Below, piece after piece: positions 50,945-58,779 of a stretch of 64,000 bases of DNA. The notes below the pieces were generated by a model. That model was given only the letters and a program-made list of their open reading frames with translations, did not search any database and was not told where the DNA came from. Each line of letters starts with the position of its first letter. The stretch's first letter is position 1. This DNA is from Pseudomonas sp. ISL-84. Its GTDB lineage: Bacteria > Bacillota > Bacilli > Bacillales > Cytobacillaceae. Both the position numbers and the translations under genes were made by a program. The stretch covers positions 1 through 64,000 of the forward strand of contig JAGGRA010000039.1 in assembly GCA_018613035.1 (NCBI GenBank), written 5' to 3'.

Positions 50945-52366
50945 ATGTATGATATTTTACAAATAATTATTTTAGGTATGATTACATTATTATTTATTAT
51001 TTTTTTATTCTTGCTTATTGGTTGGCGCTGGATTATGAAACGGATTGTGAAGCTAGCCGGGAAAATTATTTTTACAGACAGCTATCAGGAAAATTTAATT
51101 GAAATAATCCCTGGGTTCCGCCATATGGGTGTACAAAATGCACTTGAAAATAACCTGCGGGCTGAAACAGGTGATATTCTGCACAGACCGTTTGGCTCTT
51201 CGAAAAAATGGCCACATTTTGACCCAATTACCTTTATCCCTGTACAGACATCTCCTTTTCCAATTGATGGTGATGAGGATGTGGATGTTAAAGTGACTAT
51301 TGGCCCAAAAGCGAAAAAGCCGATGAACATTAAAATTCCATTTATGATCAGCGGCATGGCCTATGGTATAGCCTTAAGCGAGCAGGTGAAAATAGCACTC
51401 GCTACAGCAGCCAAGAATACAGGGACTGCCATTAATTCAGGGGAAGGCGGAATCCTCCCGGAAGAGCTGGAAAGTGCGGGAAAGTATATTCTTCAGTTTT
51501 CTAAAACCGAATGGGGGAAAGAAGAAGAAGTCATCAAACGTGCTGATATGATTGAGCTTAAGCTGGGCCAAGGTGCGATGCAGGGAATGGGCGGGAATAT
51601 TTCGCCGGAGAATTTAACTGGACGCGCAAGGGAAATTATGGGCCTTAAGGAGAATGAGGTCGCTCACATCTTAGAACATTATTTTGAAAATCAGACCTTA
51701 AATGATTTGAAGGAACTGGTTGAAGAACTTCGGAAGCTGTCAGGCGGAGTGCCAATCGGGGCAAAAATAGGAGCCGGCGGAAAAATCGAAGAAGATATTG
51801 ACAACCTGCTAGAAATGGGAGTGGATTTCATTGCAGTAGATGGAGGACAGGCAGCCACTATGGGAGCACCGCCTCTTTTAGCTGATGACTTTGGAATCCC
51901 TACTTTGCATGCGGTTGTTCGGGCTGCCAATCATCTTGAAAAAAGAAAAAAGAAGGGAGAAGTCAGTTTAATTGTTTCAGGAGGCCTTTTTACACCAGGC
52001 CACTTTCTAAAGGTTCTTGCCCTTGGAGCAGATGCTGTCTATCTAGGTTCCGTTATACTGTTTACTGTATCCCACCTGCATACCCTAAACGCACTTCCTT
52101 TTGAACCGCCTACTCAAGCCGTTTGGAACCAGGGGAAATTCAAAGATACATTTAAGATAGAAGATGGGGTAAAATCAGCAGAGAAATTTTTAACAGCGAG
52201 TACAGAGGAAATTAAAATCGCCTTGCGTGCGATGGGGAAGAAGTCGCTGCAAGAGTTGTCCAAGAAAGATTTAGTCTCCTATGATGAGTTAACAGCTAAG
52301 ATGATTGGAATACCATTTACTTTTGAACCATGGGAAGAGAAATCGAATAAAAGTGAAAGCAGTTAA
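50945..52366 (+). CDS. FMN-binding glutamate synthase family protein
   Basis: A 473-residue protein with one N-terminal transmembrane helix (about residues 3-27) followed by a glutamate-synthase-type FMN/TIM-barrel domain. Recognisable segments are GEGGILPEELESAGKY, ELKLGQGAMQGMGG, GAKIGAGGKIEEDIDNLLEMGVDF, VDGGQAATMGAPPLLADDFGIP and ALGADAVYLGS. The glutaminase domain and NADPH subunit of true glutamate synthase are absent, so these stand-alone forms likely have another oxidoreductase role. Weak ribosome-binding site (TTTGGTGA). Followed by a terminator-like hairpin and a convergent gerA gene. Confidence 0.9.
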   Translation: MYDILQIIILGMITLLFIIFLFLLIGWRWIMKRIVKLAGKIIFTDSYQENLIEIIPGFRHMGVQNALENNLRAETGDILHRPFGSSKKWPHFDPITFIPVQTSPFPIDGDEDVDVKVTIGPKAKKPMNIKIPFMISGMAYGIALSEQVKIALATAAKNTGTAINSGEGGILPEELESAGKYILQFSKTEWGKEEEVIKRADMIELKLGQGAMQGMGGNISPENLTGRAREIMGLKENEVAHILEHYFENQTLNDLKELVEELRKLSGGVPIGAKIGAGGKIEEDIDNLLEMGVDFIAVDGGQAATMGAPPLLADDFGIPTLHAVVRAANHLEKRKKKGEVSLIVSGGLFTPGHFLKVLALGADAVYLGSVILFTVSHLHTLNALPFEPPTQAVWNQGKFKDTFKIEDGVKSAEKFLTASTEEIKIALRAMGKKSLQELSKKDLVSYDELTAKMIGIPFTFEPWEEKSNKSESS

Positions 52367-52389
52367 CCGGCAAAATTCGAAATCATAAA

Positions 52390-52415
52390 CAGCCTGGCTT
52401 TTAGCCAGGCTTATT
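52390..52415. terminator. weak intrinsic terminator between convergent genes
   Basis: AGCCTGGC and GCCAGGCT with a TTTTA loop; the tail is short (TATTC), so efficiency is unclear. It overlaps the last codons of the leftward gene. Confidence 0.6.
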
Positions 52416-53901
52416 CATCGATATCCTTTTTTACTTTTTTTATTTTTTCCTGAGGAAACCGGTATGGATTTTGTGTTCTTAAATATACTGGCCGAAGCGG
52501 GTTAAAGGGGAACCTGATAAAGGAGTCCTTTAGGTCCCGGTATCTAGGCGGATAAAAAGGCTGCAAAAAGGGCCTGCCAAGTGATGTCAGCCTTATCATA
52601 TGGGTTAATAATATGCATGAGCAAAATAATACACCCACTAACCCCCAAAGATTTGCAAAAACCAAAAACGGGAATCTTAAAAGCCGGATGGTATTGTTCA
52701 TTTTATAGACAGGTGTTGTAAATGCTGCAAGAGCTGCTAATGCAATGAAAATAAGAAGGACATTACTGGTTAATCCAGCTTCAACGGATGCAGTCCCAAT
52801 GACAATCCCTCCAACGATACCGATTGTCTGACCAACCTTCGTTGGCAGCCTTGCTCCAGCCTCTCTCAAGAGTTCAATAACCAATTCAAGCAGCAAAGCT
52901 TCATAGAACGGCGGAAGCGGGATATGCTGTCTTGAGGACACTAGTGTTCCTAATAAGTCAGTAGGAATCATTTCCTGATGGTAAGTAAGCGTTGCTACAT
53001 AAATGGGTGTTATCTGGATGGAAAAGATTACAGAAAACGCCCGGAGTATCCTTACAAAAGAGGCTATGATCCAGTTTAGAAAATAATCTTCAAAGGAACT
53101 GAAAAATTCTGCAAAGGTTGTTGGTGTAATTAAAACATGGGGAGAACCATCAACAACAATTACAATTTTACCCTCCGCCAGTACAGCTGCAGCTCTGTCC
53201 GGTCTTTCAGTATCTAATAATTGCGGAAAAGGTGAATTTGAGTTATCCGATATAAGCTGGGCAATATAGGAACTGTCTGTTATTTCATCAAAATCAACCT
53301 TTTCCAGGCGCTCCTTTACCATTTTGACATAATCCTCATTCGTTATGCCATCGATGTAGACAACCGCTACTGGTGTATGAGATATACTGCCGATCGAATA
53401 TTCTTCAATAGCAAGTTCCGAAATAGGCAGCCTTTTTCTGATTAAATTTAAATTTTGACCAATAGATTCCACAAAAGCTTCTTTTGGCCCAATAACCGTA
53501 TGTTCAACTTCTGCATGAGCAATTTCACGGACAAATTCTTTTTGGGCGGCTATGAAGGCAGCTCTTTTTTCCTCTTCGTCCACCAAAACCATAACATAGC
53601 CATTCAGCAGCTTTTTTTCCGCCACAGATAGGTCCTCACATATTTGGATGTCCGCTGAAGGCAGAAGCTTCTTTAAGTCCTCTAGTCTCGAAAATTCACC
53701 CTGCAGCAGTCCTGGGAGTATATTCCTGCTAATGATTTGTTTATCAGTAAGTGTACTGAAATGAATGAATGAAAAACTTGTACCCGTTTTTTTATTGGTA
53801 TACGGTGTCTTTTTAAAATCATTGGACTTGGAAAAAGATTGTTCCAAATCACTAAGGACAAAGTCAATAAAGGCTCTCTTCTTTTTTAGCTCTTTTTTCA
53901 T
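52411..53901 (-). CDS. GerA-family spore germinant receptor A subunit (orphan)
   Basis: A 496-residue GerA/GerAA-type protein: a hydrophilic N-terminal half (about 1-265, with GIVGGIVIGTAS preceded by domain-specific VVYIDGITNEDYVKMVKERL), then four or more membrane helices (about 290-470) including the diagnostic PPFYEALLLELVIELLREAG and LPTKVGQTIGIVGGIVIG. These sit in the inner spore membrane and sense nutrients. Typical loci encode A, B and C subunits together, but no gerB or gerC gene is here, so it may work with partners encoded elsewhere or be a leftover. Reading is leftward; the ATG is followed by no operon partner. Confidence 0.9.
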   Translation of the reverse strand: MKKELKKKRAFIDFVLSDLEQSFSKSNDFKKTPYTNKKTGTSFSFIHFSTLTDKQIISRNILPGLLQGEFSRLEDLKKLLPSADIQICEDLSVAEKKLLNGYVMVLVDEEEKRAAFIAAQKEFVREIAHAEVEHTVIGPKEAFVESIGQNLNLIRKRLPISELAIEEYSIGSISHTPVAVVYIDGITNEDYVKMVKERLEKVDFDEITDSSYIAQLISDNSNSPFPQLLDTERPDRAAAVLAEGKIVIVVDGSPHVLITPTTFAEFFSSFEDYFLNWIIASFVRILRAFSVIFSIQITPIYVATLTYHQEMIPTDLLGTLVSSRQHIPLPPFYEALLLELVIELLREAGARLPTKVGQTIGIVGGIVIGTASVEAGLTSNVLLIFIALAALAAFTTPVYKMNNTIRLLRFPFLVFANLWGLVGVLFCSCILLTHMIRLTSLGRPFLQPFYPPRYRDLKDSFIRFPFNPLRPVYLRTQNPYRFPQEKIKKVKKDIDE

Positions 53902-54007
53902 ATGAAATCACCGGTTAGTTTGGCATCATCCTTTATTGTTTCCGTTTTTGGAAGGAATATGAATGCTTAGCGGAAAAAGGGAAAAGACAGGTCTTCTTTA
54001 AAACATG

Positions 54008-54038
54008 AAAAAAGCCTGCCCATAAAGGGGCAGGCTTG
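54008..54038 (-). terminator. intrinsic terminator of the TetR-type gene
   Basis: On the minus strand AAGCCTGCCC and GGGCAGGCTT form the stem, followed by TTTTC. Confidence 0.88.
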
Positions 54039-54043
54039 AGTAA

Positions 54044-54940
54044 TTAGACGGGTTCTTCTGTTTGTTTAAGACACGAAGCAGCAAGCTGGTCAAGTGATTC
54101 AAATTCTTTTTCATCTAAATTGGCAAGGCAGGTGCGCAGAGACTGAAGTGCACTATCGATTAAAAACTTTCTAGGCTTTTTAGAATGCAGCAGTTCTTCC
54201 TGAACAAAATCCAAAAGTTCATTGCAATGAGCTTGATCCGGGTGCTGAACGGACTTTTTTAAAGCGAAAATGGTTTTACAAAGATGTTGTTTAAATTCCT
54301 GATCATGATGCTTTAAAGGGTTAAAGCGGTTGTCTATCAGTTCAGGTTTTAGCAGCTGTTCGCCAGCAGAACTAACTTCTTCAACCATTTTTGAAATACG
54401 ATCCACACTATACTGAATCACATGATTGATGCCGGAGGGCTGATCAAAAAATTTCTTATAGAATTTCACGTTATGATGAAGAATCCCGATAAACATAACG
54501 GCACAATCCAGTAAATATGGCTTCTTCTCTTCCCCAAAGATTTCAATAAACCGCTGAAAAATCCAATGCACCATTCTTAATTGTCCTTCTTTTATAAACT
54601 GCATAAGTTCCGGATCGTGTGAAACAAGCACTTCCTCAAAAAGAGTGACTAAATTATTGGAGCGATTCATATTCATTTGAAACTCAATCTGCATAGTAAA
54701 AATCTCGATGCTTGTCGGATCCTTGCCAATAAGAAGCTGATTTCGTTCCTGCTCCATTTTTTTATGCAATGTTTTAAAAATGGATATAAGCAGTTCATTT
54801 TTTGAGGAAAAATAGTTGTAAAAAGTTCCTTTTGATATTCCCGTGTATTCTAAAATATCCTGGATAGATGTAGCTTGGAAGCCTTTATCCAGAAATAATT
54901 GATGTGCTTTCTTAATTACAAGCTGTTTCCTATCATTCAT
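54044..54940 (-). CDS. TetR/AcrR family transcriptional regulator
   Basis: A 298-residue regulator, longer than the usual 190-220. Residues 1-60 are the TetR helix-turn-helix (KKAHQLFLDKGFQATSIQDILEYTGISKGTFYNYFSSKNELLIS, split). The long C-terminal region is helical and probably binds the inducing ligand. It is divergent from an MFS drug-efflux gene with 186 bp between, the standard repressor-pump arrangement; the promoter TTGCAT-17-TATTAT of the pump is in that gap. It likely represses the pump until a drug-like compound binds. Confidence 0.9.
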   Translation of the reverse strand: MNDRKQLVIKKAHQLFLDKGFQATSIQDILEYTGISKGTFYNYFSSKNELLISIFKTLHKKMEQERNQLLIGKDPTSIEIFTMQIEFQMNMNRSNNLVTLFEEVLVSHDPELMQFIKEGQLRMVHWIFQRFIEIFGEEKKPYLLDCAVMFIGILHHNVKFYKKFFDQPSGINHVIQYSVDRISKMVEEVSSAGEQLLKPELIDNRFNPLKHHDQEFKQHLCKTIFALKKSVQHPDQAHCNELLDFVQEELLHSKKPRKFLIDSALQSLRTCLANLDEKEFESLDQLAASCLKQTEEPV

Positions 54941-55038
54941 TCGTTATCACCTGTCATTATATTTGAACTGTCGGTATAATCTTATAGTACCTTATTCTAA
55001 TGATTTATACAAACCCTCTATTTACAAGGTTTTTTTTA

Positions 55039-55067
55039 TTGCATTAGTTGGACTCATGGTATATTAT
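55039..55067 (+). promoter_or_regulatory. promoter of the MFS efflux gene
   Basis: -35 TTGCAT (55039-55044), 17 bp, -10 TATTAT (55062-55067). The sequence TTGGACTCATGGTATATTAT across it may hold the TetR operator, but no clear palindrome was identified. Confidence 0.5.
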
Positions 55068-55126
55068 ATGTTTTATGTGTAACGTAAGTATAAAAGAATG
55101 AACTGAGTGTACAGGAGGAAAAATAA

Positions 55127-56659
55127 ATGGAACATGCTATAAATAATAAAACAGATCGCCCCCCTTATGGGATTTTAGCTGTTTTAATGATAGGGGCTTT
55201 TATTGCCTTTTTAAATAATACATTATTGAATATTGCATTGCCTTCTATTATGGCAGACTTGAAAATAGAAGCGGCAACTGTGCAGTGGCTGACCACCGGA
55301 TTTATGCTTGTTAATGGTATCTTAATCCCTGCTACTGCCTTTTTAATTGAAAAATACACTGTCCGCAGATTATTTATCGTAGCAATGGGTTTATTTACGA
55401 TTGGTACGCTTGTGGCAGGGGTTGCACATGTATTCCCAGTATTGCTGGCAGGAAGAATGCTGCAGGCTTCAGGTTCAGCGATTATGATGCCGCTATTAAT
55501 GAATGTCATGCTGATAAGCTTTCCGGTAGAAAAGCGCGGTGCAGCGATGGGTGTATTTGGTCTGATATTAATGTTTGCGCCTGCTATTGGGCCGACTCTA
55601 TCAGGCTGGATTGTTGAGCATTACGACTGGAGAATGCTTTTCCACTTCCTTTCGCCCATAGCAGCAGTTATTCTCCTGTTGGGCGGTATTTTATTAAAAG
55701 ATAAAAAGGAAAAAGTGAATATTCGTTTGGATATCTTTTCACTTACCTTGTCAAGTATCGGATTCGGCGGAATCCTATATGGATTCAGCTCAGCTGGAAA
55801 TAAAGGCTGGGATAGCCCGCATGTTTACTTAACGATTGCAATTGGAGTTATTACTTTAATATGGTTTATTGTCAGGCAGTCAAAAGCCGACCGTCCCATG
55901 CTTAATTTTGGGGTATACAAATATCCGATGTTTGCATTATCTTCAGCAATTGCCATGACTGTAAATATGGCTCTGTTTTCCGGAATGATCCTGATTCCAA
56001 TTTATGTTCAAACCATCCGTGGGATTTCCCCATTGGATGCAGGATTAATGATGCTGCCGGGTGCGCTAGTCATGGCGATAATGTCTCCTATAACTGGCCG
56101 GCTTTTTGATAAAATTGGCGGCCGTATCTTAGCAATTGTTGGTTTAGCCATTATTGTTGCTACTACCTATGTTTTTAGCAGGTTAACGACGGAAACCACC
56201 TATTCACAATTAATCGTCCTAAATGCAGTAAGGATGTTTGGAATGTCGATGGTTATGATGCCTGTTTCTACAAATGGGCTGAATCAATTGCCAAGACGCT
56301 TGTATCCTCACGGTACAGCCATGAACAATACGTTAAATCAGGTCGCAGGTGCAATTGGAACAGCATTATTGGTCACAGTAATGTCAACCAGGACGGAAAC
56401 CCATGCTGCTGAGATAGCCAAAGAAGCAGCTATGGCAAATGGCGGCACACAAATGACCGAAGCCGCAATGGCAGAAATGCAGCAGCAAGTTTTAATGAGA
56501 GCGATGCTCGGTGGAATCAATGACGCTTTCTTTGTAGCAACTTTTATCGCTGCAGTTGCTCTGGTTCTTGCTTTCTTCATTAAGCGTGCCAAACCTGCAG
56601 AAGATACAATTGAGGAAACAAAGCAGGAAAAAGTGATGCCAAAACTTGCAAGGAATTAA
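55127..56659 (+). CDS. MFS multidrug efflux transporter (DHA2/EmrB type, 14 TM)
   Basis: A 510-residue drug:proton antiporter with 14 predicted membrane helices. The DHA2-type motif C is seen as FGLILMFAPAIGPTLSGWI near residue 140-160, with WLTTGFMLVNGI (motif D1-like) near residue 55. It pairs with the divergent TetR gene, so expression is probably induced by a toxic compound. Strong ribosome-binding site (CAGGAGG). The C-terminal tail is hydrophilic. The drug range cannot be predicted. Confidence 0.92.
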   Translation: MEHAINNKTDRPPYGILAVLMIGAFIAFLNNTLLNIALPSIMADLKIEAATVQWLTTGFMLVNGILIPATAFLIEKYTVRRLFIVAMGLFTIGTLVAGVAHVFPVLLAGRMLQASGSAIMMPLLMNVMLISFPVEKRGAAMGVFGLILMFAPAIGPTLSGWIVEHYDWRMLFHFLSPIAAVILLLGGILLKDKKEKVNIRLDIFSLTLSSIGFGGILYGFSSAGNKGWDSPHVYLTIAIGVITLIWFIVRQSKADRPMLNFGVYKYPMFALSSAIAMTVNMALFSGMILIPIYVQTIRGISPLDAGLMMLPGALVMAIMSPITGRLFDKIGGRILAIVGLAIIVATTYVFSRLTTETTYSQLIVLNAVRMFGMSMVMMPVSTNGLNQLPRRLYPHGTAMNNTLNQVAGAIGTALLVTVMSTRTETHAAEIAKEAAMANGGTQMTEAAMAEMQQQVLMRAMLGGINDAFFVATFIAAVALVLAFFIKRAKPAEDTIEETKQEKVMPKLARN

Positions 56660-56809
56660 CAGTTTAGAGGAAATCTAAGGATTTTCCTTTACTTGTTGTT
56701 CATAAATATCAAACTTGAAACTGAACTGGCTTGACTAGCGGCTAATTGAATTAAGGACTTTTATGGCTAGGCGCATAGTCGCTTTATCCTGGGTTTTGCT
56801 CTTTTCTTT

Positions 56810-57037
56810 AGGCTGTTTTCGCAAACTTTGTTGCTTTTTAAACAAGTATTGTAGAGAGGTTGATTTCCGCTCCAAGCTGCTCGCTTTCCGCGGGGTGGGC
56901 GGTGAGCCTCCTCGGCGCGCTGCGCCTGTGGGGTCTCACCTGTCCCACTCCTCCCGCTGGAGTCTCGCACCTTATGCTCCAATCAACCAACCTTATTTAT
57001 TGTTCTATTCACAAATATATTCAAAAGAAAACAGCCT
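56810..57037. repeat. MITE-like element, AGGCTGTTTTC class
   Basis: Outer inverted repeats AGGCTGTTTTC (56810-56820) and GAAAACAGCCT (57027-57037). The inner palindrome GTTGATTTCCGCTCC to CTCCAATCAAC is in opposite orientation to the copy at 13889 and nearly identical to it. Short open frames across it are not genes. Confidence 0.87.
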
Positions 57038-57102
57038 TTCTTTATATTATCCTTCTTCAATAAATGTCGGCTACAGATTGAGAAAATGAAAGCTTAAATG
57101 GG

Positions 57103-57139
57103 AAAAAGCCTGCAATGCTTAAACATTGCAGGCTTTTTT
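57103..57139. terminator. bidirectional intrinsic terminator
   Basis: AAAAAGCCTGCAATG and CATTGCAGGCTTTTT form a 15-bp stem; it ends the leftward FbpA-like gene. Confidence 0.88.
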
Positions 57140-57320
57140 ATCTATTTTTACCCGTTAACCTAATGGATTGATGTCCGCTATGAGGGTGTGGGGAATATAA
57201 AATATGGTCAAGATACAGAGCTTCCAGTTTCCGGTCACTTAAACGAAATAAATGCTGATTTTGCTGGAATTTTGAAAGTGATAACAGTTTATTAAGTAAA
57301 GTTTCTCTGTTCAATGGCAT
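57138..57320 (-). CDS. small basic protein, FbpA-like, 60 aa
   Basis: A 60-residue basic protein beginning MPLNRETLLNKLL. The ATG at 57320 follows a perfect AAGGAGGGT; the longer ORF starting upstream runs into a MITE and is not used. The segment LFRLSDRKLEALYLDHIL resembles the LYELSLSELE-type core of Fur-regulated basic protein FbpA, which in B. subtilis takes part in the iron-sparing response. I see no Fur box upstream; instead the MITE-like element begins about 25 bp before the gene, so its promoter may lie in that element. The assignment is by pattern only. Confidence 0.55.
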   Translation of the reverse strand: MPLNRETLLNKLLSLSKFQQNQHLFRLSDRKLEALYLDHILYSPHPHSGHQSIRLTGKNR

Positions 57321-57344
57321 TATTTTTAACCCTCCTTGGTTTTT

Positions 57345-57588
57345 GGCTCTGTTAAAACTTATTGTTGTCTTTAGCACCCCTGTTGATCGGAGTGAAAGGC
57401 ACGAGACTCCTCAAAAATGCTATCGCATTTCCTTACGACGAGGTGTTTATTCAAGGAAGCTTATTCAAAGTCCTGCTGCTGTGCGGATCAAAGGGAGACC
57501 CCGCAGGAGCATAGCGACGAGGAGCGTCGGACCGCCCGCGGAAAGGGAGTGCCTCGTGCTGAAATCAACAGGCAATTTTAACAGAGCC
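57345..57588. repeat. MITE-like element, GGCTCTGTTAAA class, with extra insert
   Basis: Outer inverted repeats GGCTCTGTTAAAA (57345) and TTTTAACAGAGCC (ending 57588). The inner part runs from GTTGATCGGAGTG to GAAATCAAC. It is longer than other copies because of an extra roughly 80-bp segment (from about 57414) with a GCATTT-rich portion. It makes up most of the 410-bp gap before the Ena-like gene. Confidence 0.82.
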
Positions 57589-57731
57589 TTGTTATTACAA
57601 TTTTAATTCATATTATTCCGATTTGTCAAGTATGAATTAAACTTATCACATAAACACAGTTAAAAGCACAGGCATCTTGTCCCTATGGCTAATAAAATAG
57701 TATAGAAACTATTATAAGGATGTGATTAATT

Positions 57732-58214
57732 ATGGATTTTTGCCCATATTGTGGCTTTCGATCGGATTTATGCCGTTGTAATTCCGGTTATAATCCACCG
57801 AACTTTCCGCCAGATGATCACCCTGGACATGGAGACGACCATGACCATCACCCGAAGCCACCGCCGCCACCGCCACCGCCTGCGAAGAAGAAAGAAATTA
57901 TTCATGACAATATCTGCGGAAATATAGAACAAAGCTGTGGGGAAGGACCTGAAGAATATTGGAGTGCGATGGACCTTAGCGACCTTCCATCTGCAAGTCT
58001 TTCAGTTTTTAACAAAGGTAATTGCGATATAATCGTTAGTGCAGCTGTGAATGGGGGAGGCACTTTAGGTCAATTATTTACTGTAGCCAGAGGCCAGACA
58101 AAGTCAATAACAATTGGTAATATTGCAAGCCTTTCATTTGAATGTGAAGGCAATGAAGGTGATATATGCAGAGGGACTTATTGCCTTTCTTTGCATTATG
58201 AAAAGGAATGTTAA
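57732..58214 (+). CDS. endospore appendage (Ena/DUF3992)-like protein
   Basis: A 160-residue protein in three parts. Residues 1-16 hold CPYCGFRSDLCRC, a cysteine-rich N-terminus. Residues about 20-52 are rich in G, D, H and P with a run of eight prolines. Residues 55-160 are a beta-sandwich-like core with HDNICGN, SLSVFNKGNCDIIVSA, GQTKSITIGNIASLSFECEG and the ending GTYCLSLHYEKEC. That core pattern resembles Ena1/Ena3 (DUF3992) subunits, which polymerise into spore fibres via disulfides. No other ena gene is nearby. The proline run may be a flexible spacer. Moderate confidence. Confidence 0.55.
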   Translation: MDFCPYCGFRSDLCRCNSGYNPPNFPPDDHPGHGDDHDHHPKPPPPPPPPAKKKEIIHDNICGNIEQSCGEGPEEYWSAMDLSDLPSASLSVFNKGNCDIIVSAAVNGGGTLGQLFTVARGQTKSITIGNIASLSFECEGNEGDICRGTYCLSLHYEKEC

Positions 58215-58779
58215 AAGCTATTGAAGAGAGAAAAACGCTAGTGCTCAAAAGGGTCGAATAATGCCTGTTGTCCTACTGGATCGATTTTTCAGAAAAAATT
58301 GCGAAAACAGAAGGAATCACCAACCTAATGGTATGGCAAGCGCCAGTAGGTGATTATTTTGAATTCAACACTGCCAGCAGTCCTGTGTTGTTACAGGTGC
58401 TATTTCGGCTTCATTTGGAAATCCAGTTGTAGGTCCGCACGAAGAAGATGCGAATGCATTTCGAGGATCGCGTGCCTGCAGCTCCAATCAACAGGGTGTC
58501 AATATCAACAACAACTCTTAAATAGCCAATTGAAGTCCGGAAGGGAGGAGAATCTTCTGGACTTCTTTTTAATTAAATGCAAGTTCTAACAGGAAAAGGG
58601 GTACAGGACGGTCCTGGCAGTGCTAGGCGTATTATGTTCTTTCCTATAATTATTCCTGAAACTGGCAGGTCAAACAAAAAAGGTTCTTCAAGTGAAATCA
58701 GCGAATAACAGCTTTGAAAGGAAAGATGAGCATATATTATTAAAGAGGATATTAAATGGCTATTAAAGGGGGGAGTTAA
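58215..58779. other. intergenic region with a gene remnant and MITE edge
   Basis: About 565 bp. From about 58372 one frame reads SCVVTGAISASFGNPVVGPH and continues to SRACSSNQQGVN, looking like the end of a protein without a credible start. Its last part merges with the right edge of the MITE-like repeat (CTCCAATCAACAGGG near 58483). A long imperfect hairpin terminator closes this at 58532. Nothing else is supported; the annotated-length frame at 58350 is an alternative reading of the same remnant. Confidence 0.45.
58532..58572 (+). terminator. intrinsic terminator in the remnant region
   Basis: GAAGTCCGGAAG and CTTCTGGACTTC (one mismatch) form a 12-bp stem, followed by TTTTTAA. Confidence 0.8.

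Noticed and set aside
53798-53803. GTATAC with TTGG flank inside the gerA-type gene
   Set aside because: It is within coding sequence far from the regulon; the core alone occurs by chance about once per 4 kb, so intergenic clustering, not presence, is the signal.
56763-57089. 108-codon frame and its overlapping partners across 56.76-57.09 kb
   Set aside because: It lies on the MITE-like palindrome; similar frames appear at each copy (for example 22173-22400, 57343-57606) and no ribosome-binding site is present.
58350-58589. 79-codon frame in the remnant region
   Set aside because: Lacks a ribosome-binding site and is cysteine/arginine-rich from reading a degraded gene and a repeat edge in the wrong frame.
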